This document shows positions 46,401 through 55,887 of a stretch of DNA of 64,000 bases, one piece after another. The notes under the pieces were generated by a model, which saw only the letters and a list, made by a program, of their open reading frames with translations, had not been told where the DNA came from and ran no database searches. Made by a program: the position numbers and the translations under genes. Every line of letters begins with the position of its first letter. Position 1 is the first letter of the stretch. Origin of the DNA: Flagellimonas profundi (GTDB lineage: Bacteria; Bacteroidota; Bacteroidia; Flavobacteriales; Flavobacteriaceae); NCBI RefSeq assembly GCF_017313275.1, contig NZ_JAFLNM010000004.1:1-64000 (forward strand), read 5' to 3'.

Positions 46401-48979
46401 TCTCCACCGACAAGGAAACATATACCCTTGGAGAAGAAGCAATAGTCACTTTTCCATCGGATAACGGCGGCCGTGCGCTGATCAGTATCGAAAATGGAAC
46501 CGAGGTACTCTCACAACAATGGATAGAAACCTCTACCAAAGAAACTAGGGTCACCATCCCTATTACAGCGGAAATGGCACCGAATGCCTACGTGAACGTT
46601 TCCTTATTGCAACCACACAGCCAGGCTAAAAATGACCTGCCCATCCGATTGTATGGCGTTGTTCCGCTCCTAGTGGAAAACCCCGCAACACTTTTGAAGC
46701 CACAGATCAGCATGCCCGATGTGCTGCAACCGGAAACATCATACAAGGTGACAGTTTCAGAAGCGAGCGAAAAACCAATGACCTATTCGTTGGCCGTTGT
46801 GGATGATGGCCTTTTGGACCTCACCCGTTTTAGTACTCCTGACATTCACAGTTCTTTCTATGCTAGACAAGCACTGGGCGTAAAGACTTTCGATATATTT
46901 GACGATGTGATGGGAGCCTACTCAGTGAGTGTGGACAATATTTACGCCATTGGTGGTGGAAGCATTGGCGCAGGTGGCAAAAACCGAAAAGCACAACGTT
47001 TTAAGCCCGTGGTAACATATTTAGGCCCGTTTACCTTGAAAGCAGGAGAAAAAGCGGTACACACCATTGATATGCCCAACTATGTCGGTTCTGTCCGAAC
47101 CATGGTAGTTGCAGGAAATTTGAATAGCGCTTACGGCAATGCAGAGAAAACCACACCTGTTCGCAAACCATTGATGGTATTGACTTCGATTCCACGAAAA
47201 TTATCTCCCGGAGAGACGGTGACCATTCCCGTTACCGTATTTGCAATGGAGTCCAAAGTAAAAAACGTAACGGTCAATATCGATGCAGGAAAGGCATTGG
47301 AACCCATCAATGGAACATCCAAAAACATCACCTTCAATGCGGTTGGGGAACAGATCGTCAATTTTGACTTTAAAGTCAATCCAACAGCATCGTTCCAAAC
47401 CATAAAAGTTACTGCTTCGGGAGCTGGGGAAAGCGCATCCAACGAGACCGAAATCGATGTGGAAAACCCAAATCCTGTTACCACCAAAAGTGAGTTGTAC
47501 ACTTTAGAGGCCAATGATTCTCAAACCATCTCAATGGAAACTTTTGGCACTTCGGGCACCAATGAAGCATTCATAGAATTCTCAACGCTTCCGCCTATGG
47601 ATTTCTCCAAACGGATGGATTATCTGTTGCGCTACCCTCACGGATGCGTGGAACAGACCACTTCCGCAGCCTTCCCTCAATTGTTCTTGGCGGATGTATT
47701 GGATATCACTTTTGACAGAAAAAAGGACATTGAGAACAACATAAAGGCTGCCATTGATAAGTTGGGTGATTTTCAGATTCCCAATGGAGGATTGAGCTAC
47801 TGGCCCGGTTATGGCAATGCCGATGATTGGGGAACCTCGTATGCAGGACATTTTATGTTGGAAGCCAAAAAAGAAGGGTGCCAGCTCCCCTTGACGTTCT
47901 TGAGCAATTGGTTGAGATATCAAAAAAATGCCGCGCGCCAATGGAGCAACCAAATCACCTATTACAACGATGATGTTTCGCAAGCATACCGTTTGTACAC
48001 CTTGGCCTTGGCACAACAACCCGAACTGGCCGCAATGAACCGTTTACGGGAAACCGCAAACCTCAGCAACGAGGCTAAATGGAGATTGGCCGCTGCTTAT
48101 GCCTTGGTTGGCAAAAAAGAGGTCGCAGAAGCCATTGCCCAAAAGGCAAACATCAATTTTACACCCAATAGTTACAACTACAGAACCTATGGTTCCGTAT
48201 TCCGAAACCGAGCCATGGCGTTGGAAACCATGGTCATATTGGGCGACTCACAACAACGGGAACTAGCCGCTTCCTTGGCCAAAAATTTATCATCACAACG
48301 ATGGTACAGCACCCAAGAAACAGCTTTTGCTCTCTTGGCCATGTCAAAAATGGTACTGAAAAATGGAGGCAGGTCCATCGACCTCACCTTTACCAATAAT
48401 GGAAAGGATATCAATGTTAAAACCGACAGGGCCATAGCGCAACGGGAACTTTCCGTTACTTCCTTTAAAGAAGACATTGAAGTGAACAACAACGAAGCAA
48501 ATATCATCTACGTTACCCTTACGCAAACTGGAAAATTGCCAGTTGGTGAGGAATTGGCACAGCAGCAAAACCTACGGTTATCGGTGAACTACGTAGATCC
48601 GCTTGGCAACTCGGTGAATGTGGGCGAGTTGCGACAGGGAACGGAGTTCGAAGCAAAAGTGACCATTTTCAACAGTTCCGACGACTATATCGACAATGTA
48701 GCCTTGACCCATATTGTACCCAGCGGATGGGAAATCGTAGACAACTCTTTTGTAAGCGGTGATAATGAAAATGCATCCAAAGCGGATTATGTGGATACTC
48801 GGGATGACCGAACCCATTTGTATTTTGATTTGGACGCGAAAAAATCCAAAACCTTTACTATCAAGTTGAACGCATCGTTCTTGGGCGATTACTATTTGCC
48901 CGGTGCCCAGGCTGAAGCGATGTACAACAACAACTACCAAGCCAGAAACAAAGGGCAATGGGTGAAAATAGTTCAGTAA
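43421..48979 (+). CDS. Alpha-2-macroglobulin family lipoprotein (bacterial A2M, YfhM-like)
   Basis: This 1852-residue lipoprotein (LFTSC, Cys19) carries serial MG beta-sandwich domains, a bait-like region, and the thioester motif GCVEQT (Cys1409). The complement-like helical domain and a receptor-binding-like end follow. Such proteins trap proteases in the periplasm, and in many bacteria the gene pairs with pbpC to protect or repair damaged envelopes. Here the PBP1C gene starts seven bases later, the classic pairing. The intact thioester cysteine makes it a type I, thioester-active member. Confidence 0.95.
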   Translation: MFQSYKTLLIALFILFTSCKNKNGSETDNLFKFKDYISYHTHGNQSISTPITIALAQQLEQFELTQELPMEYMDISPKVDGKLIIENGRELTFLPTEYLKPNTEYTISLKLNKLFEEIQSEFKTYTFSFKTIAPNFRINLGDLQSYSKDWQYLTGTLDASDILDASKIKSVLSVKQGEKNIPVKWDNTSENAQYFSFKIDSISRKTDDSELTIDWTGDAYNINNKGSETYPIPGKNKFVIVDAKTTAAPNAVLTLNFSEPLEQDQNLNGLVTIENAESLRYEINGNVLSIYPSNRILGEVRVNAFQGIKSEYGFTLKDNFSELVSFEQLKPAVRLISKGTILPNAASTPIYFETVNLAAVEVRVIQVYEDNMLQYLQFHDLTENYSPDFRPVGRRVAYKVIPLTEDGNKNTSYWQAHGLDLSELIKIHPGSLYRVEFSFKREHTTYDCGDSAATEGTPTAYALEQSSDEASEEERYWDNEIYDYRNYDYNWEQRDNPCHSAYYNYDRIAATNLLGSDLGFIVKKGSNRSHHFAVTNLLTTQPVAGAKIKLYNYQQQLVGETMTDAKGLSVYDSDKVISFAVAEHNNNFAYAKLADGNALSLSKFDVSGEKLQKGLQGYLYTERGVHRPGDVIHLTFVLDDNANPLPKGHPVTLEVSDARGKLIQRNVLKEGNVPVADGLYAKKDKNFYYFPISTEATAPTGNWSAKVIVGGAQFSKTLKVATVKPNRLKVDFTFDDEVLEANSFNRGKAEVKWLHGAPARNLKIDINANLSQTSTAFPKYKNYIFQDPVRTFNQTELQWVSSNLDANGVLDINKKIDVNGNAPGMLQATFTTKVFEGGGDFSIDVFSKNLAPFSNFVGLRSPEAKQYGSFLTDDDNTFDVVTVDAQGNPSGNRKLKVQVFKIEWRWWWNRGYDNLSRYENATVHRPFKEMEITTGSDGKANFNINVPDEQGGRFLIRVIDEVSGHATGRTAYFYRNWWRRPASADAESSKILIFSTDKETYTLGEEAIVTFPSDNGGRALISIENGTEVLSQQWIETSTKETRVTIPITAEMAPNAYVNVSLLQPHSQAKNDLPIRLYGVVPLLVENPATLLKPQISMPDVLQPETSYKVTVSEASEKPMTYSLAVVDDGLLDLTRFSTPDIHSSFYARQALGVKTFDIFDDVMGAYSVSVDNIYAIGGGSIGAGGKNRKAQRFKPVVTYLGPFTLKAGEKAVHTIDMPNYVGSVRTMVVAGNLNSAYGNAEKTTPVRKPLMVLTSIPRKLSPGETVTIPVTVFAMESKVKNVTVNIDAGKALEPINGTSKNITFNAVGEQIVNFDFKVNPTASFQTIKVTASGAGESASNETEIDVENPNPVTTKSELYTLEANDSQTISMETFGTSGTNEAFIEFSTLPPMDFSKRMDYLLRYPHGCVEQTTSAAFPQLFLADVLDITFDRKKDIENNIKAAIDKLGDFQIPNGGLSYWPGYGNADDWGTSYAGHFMLEAKKEGCQLPLTFLSNWLRYQKNAARQWSNQITYYNDDVSQAYRLYTLALAQQPELAAMNRLRETANLSNEAKWRLAAAYALVGKKEVAEAIAQKANINFTPNSYNYRTYGSVFRNRAMALETMVILGDSQQRELAASLAKNLSSQRWYSTQETAFALLAMSKMVLKNGGRSIDLTFTNNGKDINVKTDRAIAQRELSVTSFKEDIEVNNNEANIIYVTLTQTGKLPVGEELAQQQNLRLSVNYVDPLGNSVNVGELRQGTEFEAKVTIFNSSDDYIDNVALTHIVPSGWEIVDNSFVSGDNENASKADYVDTRDDRTHLYFDLDAKKSKTFTIKLNASFLGDYYLPGAQAEAMYNNNYQARNKGQWVKIVQ

Positions 48980-48986
48980 TTGTTGA

Positions 48987-51359
48987 ATGAGTGAATTTTT
49001 ATCGCCAGTAAAGAGAATATTGGTCAACCATAAGATCAAGTTCGGTGTATTTTCCATCGTTTTGATTTTATGGTTGTTTTGCCTACCCAATAATCTGTTC
49101 GAAGACCCAACATCCACTGTCGTTGAAAGCTCCGAGGGCTCGCTCATCGGGGCACGAATTGCCGACGATGGCCAATGGCGATTTCCTAAAATGGACGCTG
49201 TTCCCGAACGCTTTAAGCAGAGTATCCTACTTTTTGAGGATGAGTATTTTTATCGGCATCCAGGGTTTAATCCGATTTCCATCCTTAAGGCTATCGGGCA
49301 TAATCTTACCAAAGAAACGAGAAGGGGCGGCAGTACCATCACCCAGCAAGTGATACGATTGAGTAGAAAAAACCAAAGCCGGACGTATTGGGAGAAACTC
49401 ATCGAAGTGTTTATGGCGACCCGGCTGGAACTACGCTACTCCAAAGAAGAAATTTTGAAGCTATACGCATCCCACACACCTTATGGCGGTAATGTCGTAG
49501 GATTGGAGACAGCAGCTTGGCGCTATTTTAGGATTCCAGCACATGAATTGAGCTGGGGACAATCCGCCGCTTTGGCCGTTTTGCCCAATGCACCTGCCCT
49601 GATTTTCCCCGGTAGAAACGAACAGGCCTTTTTGGAAAAGCGCAACCGATTGTTGAAGAAGCTATGGGAAAAAGAAGTCATTGATGAGACTACCTACGAA
49701 TTGGCGGTAGCCGAACCTCTACCTCAAAAACCTTTTCCTTTGCCCGATATGGCGCCCCATCTTACCGAACGTATCAGAAACGAGCATCCCGGTAAACGTG
49801 TCACCACTTCGCTGCAACGACCATTGCAACAACGGTTGAATCTTTTGGCAGAACGGCATTATCGCCAATTGCAAAGCAATGAGATACACAATTTGGCCAT
49901 TTTGGTAATGGATGTAGAAACCCGTAAAGTGCTCGGGTATGTGGGGAATTCGCCTTCGGAAGAGACACACGCCAACTATGTGGACATCATCACAAAAAAA
50001 AGAAGTACGGGCAGTACGTTAAAACCCTTTTTATTCGCTTCCTTGTTGGATGAAGGTCAATTGTTACCGAACAGTCTGGTGGAAGATGTCCCAACGGTGA
50101 TCAACGGATATAATCCCAAAAACTTTGATTTGAGCCATGTTGGGGCGGTACCTGCAAGCAAAGCACTATCCCGTTCACTGAACGTGCCCGCTGTCCTCTT
50201 GTTACGTGAATACGGGCTTCAAAAGTTTTACAACAAGCTTCACAAAATGAAAATGGAATCTTTGGACAAACCATCATCCTACTATGGACTCTCGTTGATT
50301 CTCGGTGGTGCGGAAAGTTCCCTATGGGAAGTAACCTCAACGTATGCCGCGATGGCCTCCAGTCTGAATTATTTTTTGACACATTCCAGCACGTATAGAA
50401 ACCAAGAATTTACCGAGGCTACCTATTTACAAAATGAGACCAAGGATTTTGGCAAGGAACAATTTGACCCTTTGGTTTTCGGTGCAGGGGCCATCTACAA
50501 TACTTTTCAGTCCATGTACGAGGTCAACCGACCTGAAGGCGACGAAAATTGGCAGTTTTTTGATTCTTCCCAACCCATTGCCTGGAAAACCGGGACAAGT
50601 TTCGGATTTAAAGATGCATGGGCCGTGGGGGTCACGCCAAAATACGCCATTGGGGTATGGGCGGGCAATGCCGATGGTGAAGGCAGGCCTGGACTTACGG
50701 GAATCACGGCTGCCGCACCCTTGCTTTTTGATGTGCTGGATGCACTACCACAAAGCGGTTGGTTCCAAGAACCTTTTGACGACCTTGTTGAGTTGGAAGT
50801 TTGTGCCCAAAGTGGGTTTCGTGCTTCGGTTTATTGTGATGACATCAAAAAAGAATGGGTCCCCACACATGGGACACGAAGTGGGCCGTGCCCCTATCAT
50901 CGACAGGTATTCTTGGATGCCTCTGAACAGTATAGAGTAAATTCAGCGTGCTATCCTTTGGAAGATATGGTAGCCAAAAACTGGTTGGTGCTCCCCCCTA
51001 TTCTGGAATATTATTATGCTTCTTCAAATCCAAACTATAAACCTCTACCACCCTATTTGGAAGGTTGTTCCACTTTGGAAAACAATTTGATGGAATTCAT
51101 CTACCCGAAGAAAAACGAAGTCGTGCTACTTCCGAAGGATTTGGGCACCAAAACATCGGAAATCATTCTAAAACTGGCGCACCAGCAATCCGGCGCCATC
51201 ATTTATTGGTATTTGGATGAAACTTTTTTGGGCAAGACCGAGAATTTTCACGAGCTGATGCTACCCATCGAACCTGGGGAATATATGCTCACAGCCGTAG
51301 ATGATCAGGGCAACCGGATTCAACAAAATATTCAAGTTCGATTGGCTTCGGGCGAATGA
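48987..51359 (+). CDS. pbpC: Penicillin-binding protein 1C
   Basis: This 790-residue bifunctional peptidoglycan synthase has a membrane helix (about 19-35), a GT51 glycosyltransferase domain (EDEYFYRHPGF, RGGSTITQQVIR), a transpeptidase domain (SxxK as STLK, SLN, KTGTSFG) and the PBP1C-specific C-terminal domain (about 695-785). It pairs with the A2M gene in a two-gene operon. It converges on der with no spacing between stop codons. Confidence 0.97.
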   Translation: MSEFLSPVKRILVNHKIKFGVFSIVLILWLFCLPNNLFEDPTSTVVESSEGSLIGARIADDGQWRFPKMDAVPERFKQSILLFEDEYFYRHPGFNPISILKAIGHNLTKETRRGGSTITQQVIRLSRKNQSRTYWEKLIEVFMATRLELRYSKEEILKLYASHTPYGGNVVGLETAAWRYFRIPAHELSWGQSAALAVLPNAPALIFPGRNEQAFLEKRNRLLKKLWEKEVIDETTYELAVAEPLPQKPFPLPDMAPHLTERIRNEHPGKRVTTSLQRPLQQRLNLLAERHYRQLQSNEIHNLAILVMDVETRKVLGYVGNSPSEETHANYVDIITKKRSTGSTLKPFLFASLLDEGQLLPNSLVEDVPTVINGYNPKNFDLSHVGAVPASKALSRSLNVPAVLLLREYGLQKFYNKLHKMKMESLDKPSSYYGLSLILGGAESSLWEVTSTYAAMASSLNYFLTHSSTYRNQEFTEATYLQNETKDFGKEQFDPLVFGAGAIYNTFQSMYEVNRPEGDENWQFFDSSQPIAWKTGTSFGFKDAWAVGVTPKYAIGVWAGNADGEGRPGLTGITAAAPLLFDVLDALPQSGWFQEPFDDLVELEVCAQSGFRASVYCDDIKKEWVPTHGTRSGPCPYHRQVFLDASEQYRVNSACYPLEDMVAKNWLVLPPILEYYYASSNPNYKPLPPYLEGCSTLENNLMEFIYPKKNEVVLLPKDLGTKTSEIILKLAHQQSGAIIYWYLDETFLGKTENFHELMLPIEPGEYMLTAVDDQGNRIQQNIQVRLASGE

Positions 51360-52661
51360 TTATTTTTTTCGCATAAAAATGGTCATCGGAACTCCTGTAA
51401 AATCAAAATTCTGCCTGATCTTATTCTCCAAAAACCGTTTGTAAGGATCCTTCACATATTGGGGCAAGTTGCAGAAAAAGGCAAACTGCGGATATGGTGT
51501 GGGCAATTGGGTGCAGAACTTGATCTTTACATACTTCCCTTTGGTGGATGGTGGCGGTGTTTTTTCAATGATGGGAAGCATGATATCGTTCAACTTGCGT
51601 GTCGGGATGCGCCTTGAACGGTTATTATAGACTTCTACGGCCGTTTCGATAGCCTTGTAAATACGCTGTTTGTTCAAAACTGAAATAAACAAAATCGGTA
51701 CATCTTCAAAAGGGGAGATCACCTCTTTAATCCCTTTGGTGTACTCTTTTACCGAATTGGTCTCTTTTTCCACCAAATCCCATTTATTCACCAAGATCAC
51801 TATGCCCTTATTGTTTCGCTGCGCGAGCCAAAATATGTTCTGTACCTGTCCATCAAAACCTCTGGTGGCATCCAACATCAAAATACATACATCACAATGT
51901 TCTATGGCACGAACGGAACGCATTACGGAGTAAAACTCCAGGTCTTCCTTTACTTTGGATTTTCTGCGTATACCCGCAGTATCCACCAAATTGAACTCGA
52001 ATCCAAACCTGTTATATTTGGTATCGATACTATCGCGCGTAGTTCCAGCTATATCGGTTACAATGTACCTATCCTCTCCTATCAATGCATTGATAAAGGA
52101 TGATTTTCCAGCATTTGGCCTTCCCACAACAGCGAACCTAGGCAACTCACTTTCTTCTTCCACTTCGTCGGGAAGCACTTCCACAAGGGCATCCAATAAG
52201 TCTCCCGTACCGCTACCATTGATACTGGATATGGTATAGTATTCACCCAATCCCAAAGAATAAAACTCTACGGCATCGGCCAATCGTTTGTTATTGTCCA
52301 CTTTATTGACAGCTAAAAAAGTAGGCTTATCCGCCCTTCGCAGGAGCTTGGCGACATCTTCGTCCATCCCTGTTACTCCCGACTCCACATCCACCATAAA
52401 AATGATGGCATCCGCCTCATCAATGGCCAGTTCAACTTGTTTGTCAATCTCTTTTTCAAACACGTCGTCGCTACCTACCACGTAACCACCGGTATCAATC
52501 AAAGAAAACTCTTTGCCGTTCCAATCACTTTTGCCGTAATGACGGTCCCGTGTAACACCACTTACAGCATCGACAATCGCTTCACGGCGCTGAATGAGTC
52601 GGTTAAAAAAAGTGGACTTCCCAACATTGGGTCTTCCTACAATGGCTACGATAGCTCCCAT
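51360..52661 (-). CDS. der: Ribosome biogenesis GTPase Der (EngA)
   Basis: This 433-residue protein has two tandem GTPase domains (P-loops GRPNVGKS at about 8-15 and GRPNAGKS at about 182) and a C-terminal KH-like domain. It is needed for 50S subunit assembly. The minus strand upstream has TATTTTTG (52685 to 52678), a consensus match 17 bp before the ATG. Confidence 0.98.
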   Translation of the reverse strand: MGAIVAIVGRPNVGKSTFFNRLIQRREAIVDAVSGVTRDRHYGKSDWNGKEFSLIDTGGYVVGSDDVFEKEIDKQVELAIDEADAIIFMVDVESGVTGMDEDVAKLLRRADKPTFLAVNKVDNNKRLADAVEFYSLGLGEYYTISSINGSGTGDLLDALVEVLPDEVEEESELPRFAVVGRPNAGKSSFINALIGEDRYIVTDIAGTTRDSIDTKYNRFGFEFNLVDTAGIRRKSKVKEDLEFYSVMRSVRAIEHCDVCILMLDATRGFDGQVQNIFWLAQRNNKGIVILVNKWDLVEKETNSVKEYTKGIKEVISPFEDVPILFISVLNKQRIYKAIETAVEVYNNRSRRIPTRKLNDIMLPIIEKTPPPSTKGKYVKIKFCTQLPTPYPQFAFFCNLPQYVKDPYKRFLENKIRQNFDFTGVPMTIFMRKK

Positions 52662-52677
52662 TAGGTTTATTTTTTGG

Positions 52678-52685
52678 CAAAAATA
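52678..52685 (-). promoter_or_regulatory. -7 element upstream of der
   Basis: TATTTTTG on the minus strand matches TAnnTTTG and is 17 bp from the der start codon. Confidence 0.4.
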
Positions 52686-52731
52686 CCATTTATTATGAAG
52701 AAAAAATGATACCTTTTTTCATCATTTTCAA

Positions 52732-53253
52732 ATGATTATGAGCGACTTGACCAACGAGATAGTTTTACGGCCCCGTTTTCGTGTCTCCCTGAAGGCAAAT
52801 TTAGAACAATTGGAGTCCATTTTTGATAACGCCTCGGCGAATCCATTTTTGGTAAAGAGACTGGACGAGCACATTTTTGTCAAGTTCAAAAAGGTTGAAA
52901 CTACCTTTTGGACGCCGCAACTTCATCTGGAGCTCTCCTCTTTTGAGGAGGGTGTGAGCAATATTCGCGGTGTTTTTGGCCCCAATCCCACCCTTTGGAC
53001 CTTTTTTATGTTCCTGCATTTTGGTGTCGGTACGGTTTTTATCATTCTTGGGATTTTTGCTTATTCCAACTATTCCTTGGGCAAGGACATTACCCTTTGG
53101 TTAGTGGGCATGTTCTTTTTAGTGGTTATTTGGTTCGCACTTTACGCCTTTGGCCGTATGGGAAAATCGAAAGGAAAAGGACAAATGGAGCAGCTAAAAC
53201 AATTTGTTCGGGACACCATTGCTCCCTTTGAACGCATCAACAACGATGCCTAG
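52732..53253 (+). CDS. Small membrane protein of unknown function
   Basis: This 173-residue protein has a soluble N-terminal half and two membrane helices (about 93-110 and 120-138: TFFMFLHFGVGTVFIILGIF and ITLWLVGMFFLVVIWFAL). A basic, helical tail follows. It resembles GTPase-operon neighbours of unknown role. It diverges from der and overlaps the convergent era gene by four bases. A second Met at residue 3 is also possible. Confidence 0.75.
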   Translation: MIMSDLTNEIVLRPRFRVSLKANLEQLESIFDNASANPFLVKRLDEHIFVKFKKVETTFWTPQLHLELSSFEEGVSNIRGVFGPNPTLWTFFMFLHFGVGTVFIILGIFAYSNYSLGKDITLWLVGMFFLVVIWFALYAFGRMGKSKGKGQMEQLKQFVRDTIAPFERINNDA

Positions 53254-54149
53254 CTATTGTATCCAAAGCGCCTGAGCTGTTGGGAATTGCTTCGCCAGTT
53301 CTTGTTTACTTTTACATAAAGTTCGATATGGACCTGTTTGGCAAAGAATTTTTCAAGGTCTTTTCTGGCTTCCACACCTACTTTTTTAATCGCGCTGCCC
53401 TTATGCCCAATAATGATTCCCTTTTGGGTATTGCGCTCCACCATGATCACAGAACGGATCCTGATGATATCCTCGTCTTCCAAAAACTCCTCGGTCTCCA
53501 CCTCAACGGAATAAGGGATTTCCTTTTTATAATGGAGCAATATCTTTTCACGGATGGTCTCGTTCACGAAAAAGCGCTCAGGCTTGTCCGTCATTTGGTC
53601 TTTTGGATAATATGGAGGTCCTTCGGGCAATAGCTCCAAAATACGGTTGAACACTTCGGTGACGTTAAAGTTTTCCAGAGCGGAAATGGGATGGATCTCC
53701 GCATTGGGCAATTGTTCCTGCCAATATTGCATTTGCTCTTCAAGCTTTTCCTGGTCGGATGTATCTATCTTGTTGAGGAGCAATAACACCGGTATTTTAC
53801 TGTCCTGTATTTTTTTAAAGAAGCCTTCATCCTTGAGGGCCTTCTCCCCTATTTCCACCATATAGAGCAACACATCGGCATCCTCAAAAGCGGATTTCAC
53901 GAAATCCATCATGGAACTTTGCAGTTCGTATGCGGGTTTTATGATACCAGGCGTGTCGGACAAAATCACTTGGAAATCATCTCCGTTGACTATCCCCAGA
54001 ATACGATGACGGGTGGTCTGTGCCTTGGAGGTAATTATGGACAGTTTTTCGCCCACGAAGGCATTCATCAATGTGGACTTGCCCACATTTGGGTTCCCGA
54101 TAATATTTACAAATCCTGATTTATGCGCCACCTTTCTTTCTTTTTTCAA
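53250..54149 (-). CDS. era: GTPase Era
   Basis: Era is a ribosome-assembly GTPase that binds 16S rRNA. The 299-residue protein has the G1 motif GNPNVGKS, DTPGI, NKIDT and a C-terminal KH domain (IIIGHKGSAIKKVG). Its start lies inside the upstream symporter gene (29-base overlap) if the ATG at 54149 is used. A GTG at 54131, beginning at VAHKSGFVNI, would match the usual family start and cut the overlap to 11 bases. Translational coupling is likely in either case. Confidence 0.97.
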   Translation of the reverse strand: MKKERKVAHKSGFVNIIGNPNVGKSTLMNAFVGEKLSIITSKAQTTRHRILGIVNGDDFQVILSDTPGIIKPAYELQSSMMDFVKSAFEDADVLLYMVEIGEKALKDEGFFKKIQDSKIPVLLLLNKIDTSDQEKLEEQMQYWQEQLPNAEIHPISALENFNVTEVFNRILELLPEGPPYYPKDQMTDKPERFFVNETIREKILLHYKKEIPYSVEVETEEFLEDEDIIRIRSVIMVERNTQKGIIIGHKGSAIKKVGVEARKDLEKFFAKQVHIELYVKVNKNWRSNSQQLRRFGYNS

Positions 54150-55485
54150 AATATTGTTTGGATGCTGCGTTCACTTTTGGTGAAAGATACAACACAGCTA
54201 TCATATTGGGAATGACCATCAATGCATAGGATAGGTCAATCAGGTTTTTTACCAATTTTAAAGATGCGATTGCCGCAAAAACAATCATCACTATAAAAAA
54301 TACATTGTACCATTTTCCAATTTTGGCGTTGGTCAAAAATGACAAACTCTTCACGCCATAATACGAATACGTAAACAGGGTCGACAAGGCAAATGCGGCC
54401 ACAATGACCATAAGAAGCACATCTCCTATTCCATATAGCGTGGTCTCAAAAGCGGTCATCGTCATGGTAATTCCACTACCATCCTCGAGATAGGCCCCGC
54501 TTAAAATAATGACCACCGCCGTAAAGGTACACACTAATATGGTATCGATAAAGGGACCCAACATGGCCACGAGACCTTCTTTTGCCGGTTCGTCGTTACG
54601 GGATTGCCCGTGGTACATGGGCGCACTACCGAGACCTGCTTCGTTCGAGAACATTGCCCTACGTACCCCAACGATAACTAGACCCCAGAATCCGCCCGTA
54701 ACGGCAGAGTCGAAATTCCAAGCTTCGACCAGGATCATTTTTAGGGCGGGCCAAACCTCCCCGGCGTGACTTGCCATTACAAAAACGACCGCCAAAAGAT
54801 AAATACCCACCATAAAAGGCACTATTGCCGAAGCTACTTTGGCTATCTTGGTGAGTCCGCCAAAAATGACAATGGAGGTGATAATGGCAAGAAAAAAGCC
54901 TATTCCTAGTTTCCAATTGTATTCGCTGGTGGCCAAAAGAGTTTCGTGGGGTTGCACAACGCCCATAAAAGCTTCGGTAAACTGATTGGCGGTAAAGACG
55001 CCCAAAAATCCGAACAACCCACAAATACTGAAAAAGATGGCCATGGGTTTTGCCCATTTACCCATCCCTTGAGTGATATAGAACATTGGGCCACCCTGCA
55101 TATGCCCATCGGAATCGGTACCTCGATACATAATGGCCAAACTGCCCGAATAATATTTGATGCCCATACCCAAAAGTGCGGTCATCCAGATCCAGAAGAC
55201 CACACCAGGGCCTCCATCGTGAATGGCAATGGCCACCCCGGATATATTCCCCAAGCCCACCGTGGCAGCAACCGCAGCGGACAATGCCTGGAACGAACTT
55301 ACATCCCCTTTGGCGTTTTTATCATCGTACTTACCGGATACCACTGCTATTGCATGGCCAAAATGCCTAAAGGGTGCAAATTTTGAATAGAAGGCTAAAA
55401 AAAGCCCGCCGCCAATAAGCAAAATGAACATAGGCCACTCCGTATATGGCAAAAGTGAGGATATAAAATCGTTGATCGCGTCCAT
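54121..55485 (-). CDS. Alanine:sodium symporter (AGCS family)
   Basis: This 454-residue membrane protein has about 11 helices and the AGCS signatures GGPGVVFWIWMTALLGMGIKY, MQGGPMFYI, and EAGLGSAPMYH. It takes up alanine or glycine with sodium. It is followed on the minus strand by era, which overlaps its end. Confidence 0.95.
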   Translation of the reverse strand: MDAINDFISSLLPYTEWPMFILLIGGGLFLAFYSKFAPFRHFGHAIAVVSGKYDDKNAKGDVSSFQALSAAVAATVGLGNISGVAIAIHDGGPGVVFWIWMTALLGMGIKYYSGSLAIMYRGTDSDGHMQGGPMFYITQGMGKWAKPMAIFFSICGLFGFLGVFTANQFTEAFMGVVQPHETLLATSEYNWKLGIGFFLAIITSIVIFGGLTKIAKVASAIVPFMVGIYLLAVVFVMASHAGEVWPALKMILVEAWNFDSAVTGGFWGLVIVGVRRAMFSNEAGLGSAPMYHGQSRNDEPAKEGLVAMLGPFIDTILVCTFTAVVIILSGAYLEDGSGITMTMTAFETTLYGIGDVLLMVIVAAFALSTLFTYSYYGVKSLSFLTNAKIGKWYNVFFIVMIVFAAIASLKLVKNLIDLSYALMVIPNMIAVLYLSPKVNAASKQYFEKRKKGGA

Positions 55486-55555
55486 AAAGTCAAAATGCCG
55501 AATTTATGGATTTTGCTCGGTTTAGTCCCAAATGAAAAGGAATATTACGTTTAGT

Positions 55556-55587
55556 TTGGAAATGATATGAAAAGGGTTGTATATTTG
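55556..55587 (+). promoter_or_regulatory. tRNA-fMet promoter
   Basis: TATATTTG (55580-55587) with TTG 21 bp upstream (55556-55558) is a full consensus match, 10 bp before the tRNA gene. Confidence 0.7.
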
Positions 55588-55597
55588 CCGTCCACAT

Positions 55598-55670
<73 letters not shown>

Positions 55671-55681
55671 CTAGAGCAGGC

Positions 55682-55716
55682 AAGGCTTCCGAGAAATTGG
55701 GAGCCTTTCTTTTTTG
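55682..55716 (+). terminator. Terminator after the tRNA gene
   Basis: AAGGCTTCC pairs with GGGAGCCTT (55682-55690, 55699-55707), allowing one mismatch, and a T-run follows. Confidence 0.65.
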
Positions 55717-55721
55717 TCCTC

Positions 55722-55742
55722 AGTACAGAATAAGTACAGAAT
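55722..55742 (+). repeat. Tandem AGTACAGAAT repeats
   Basis: Two copies (55722-55731 and 55733-55742) of a ten-base word lie 52 bp beyond the tRNA 3' end. CTGTACAG at 56880-56887 contains the same core. They could be arm-type sites for an integrase. Confidence 0.45.
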
Positions 55743-55887
55743 TACTGAACTTCTTTTATCAAAATTAAAGTCCTTAACGATTAAATTCATTTGATATCAA
55801 AGAATAGTTACTTTTCTATAAAAGTATCTTTTATAGGCTTTGTTTGGCCGTAGAAAAATTGTTGGCTTGTCTATTGTTTGTCAAATT

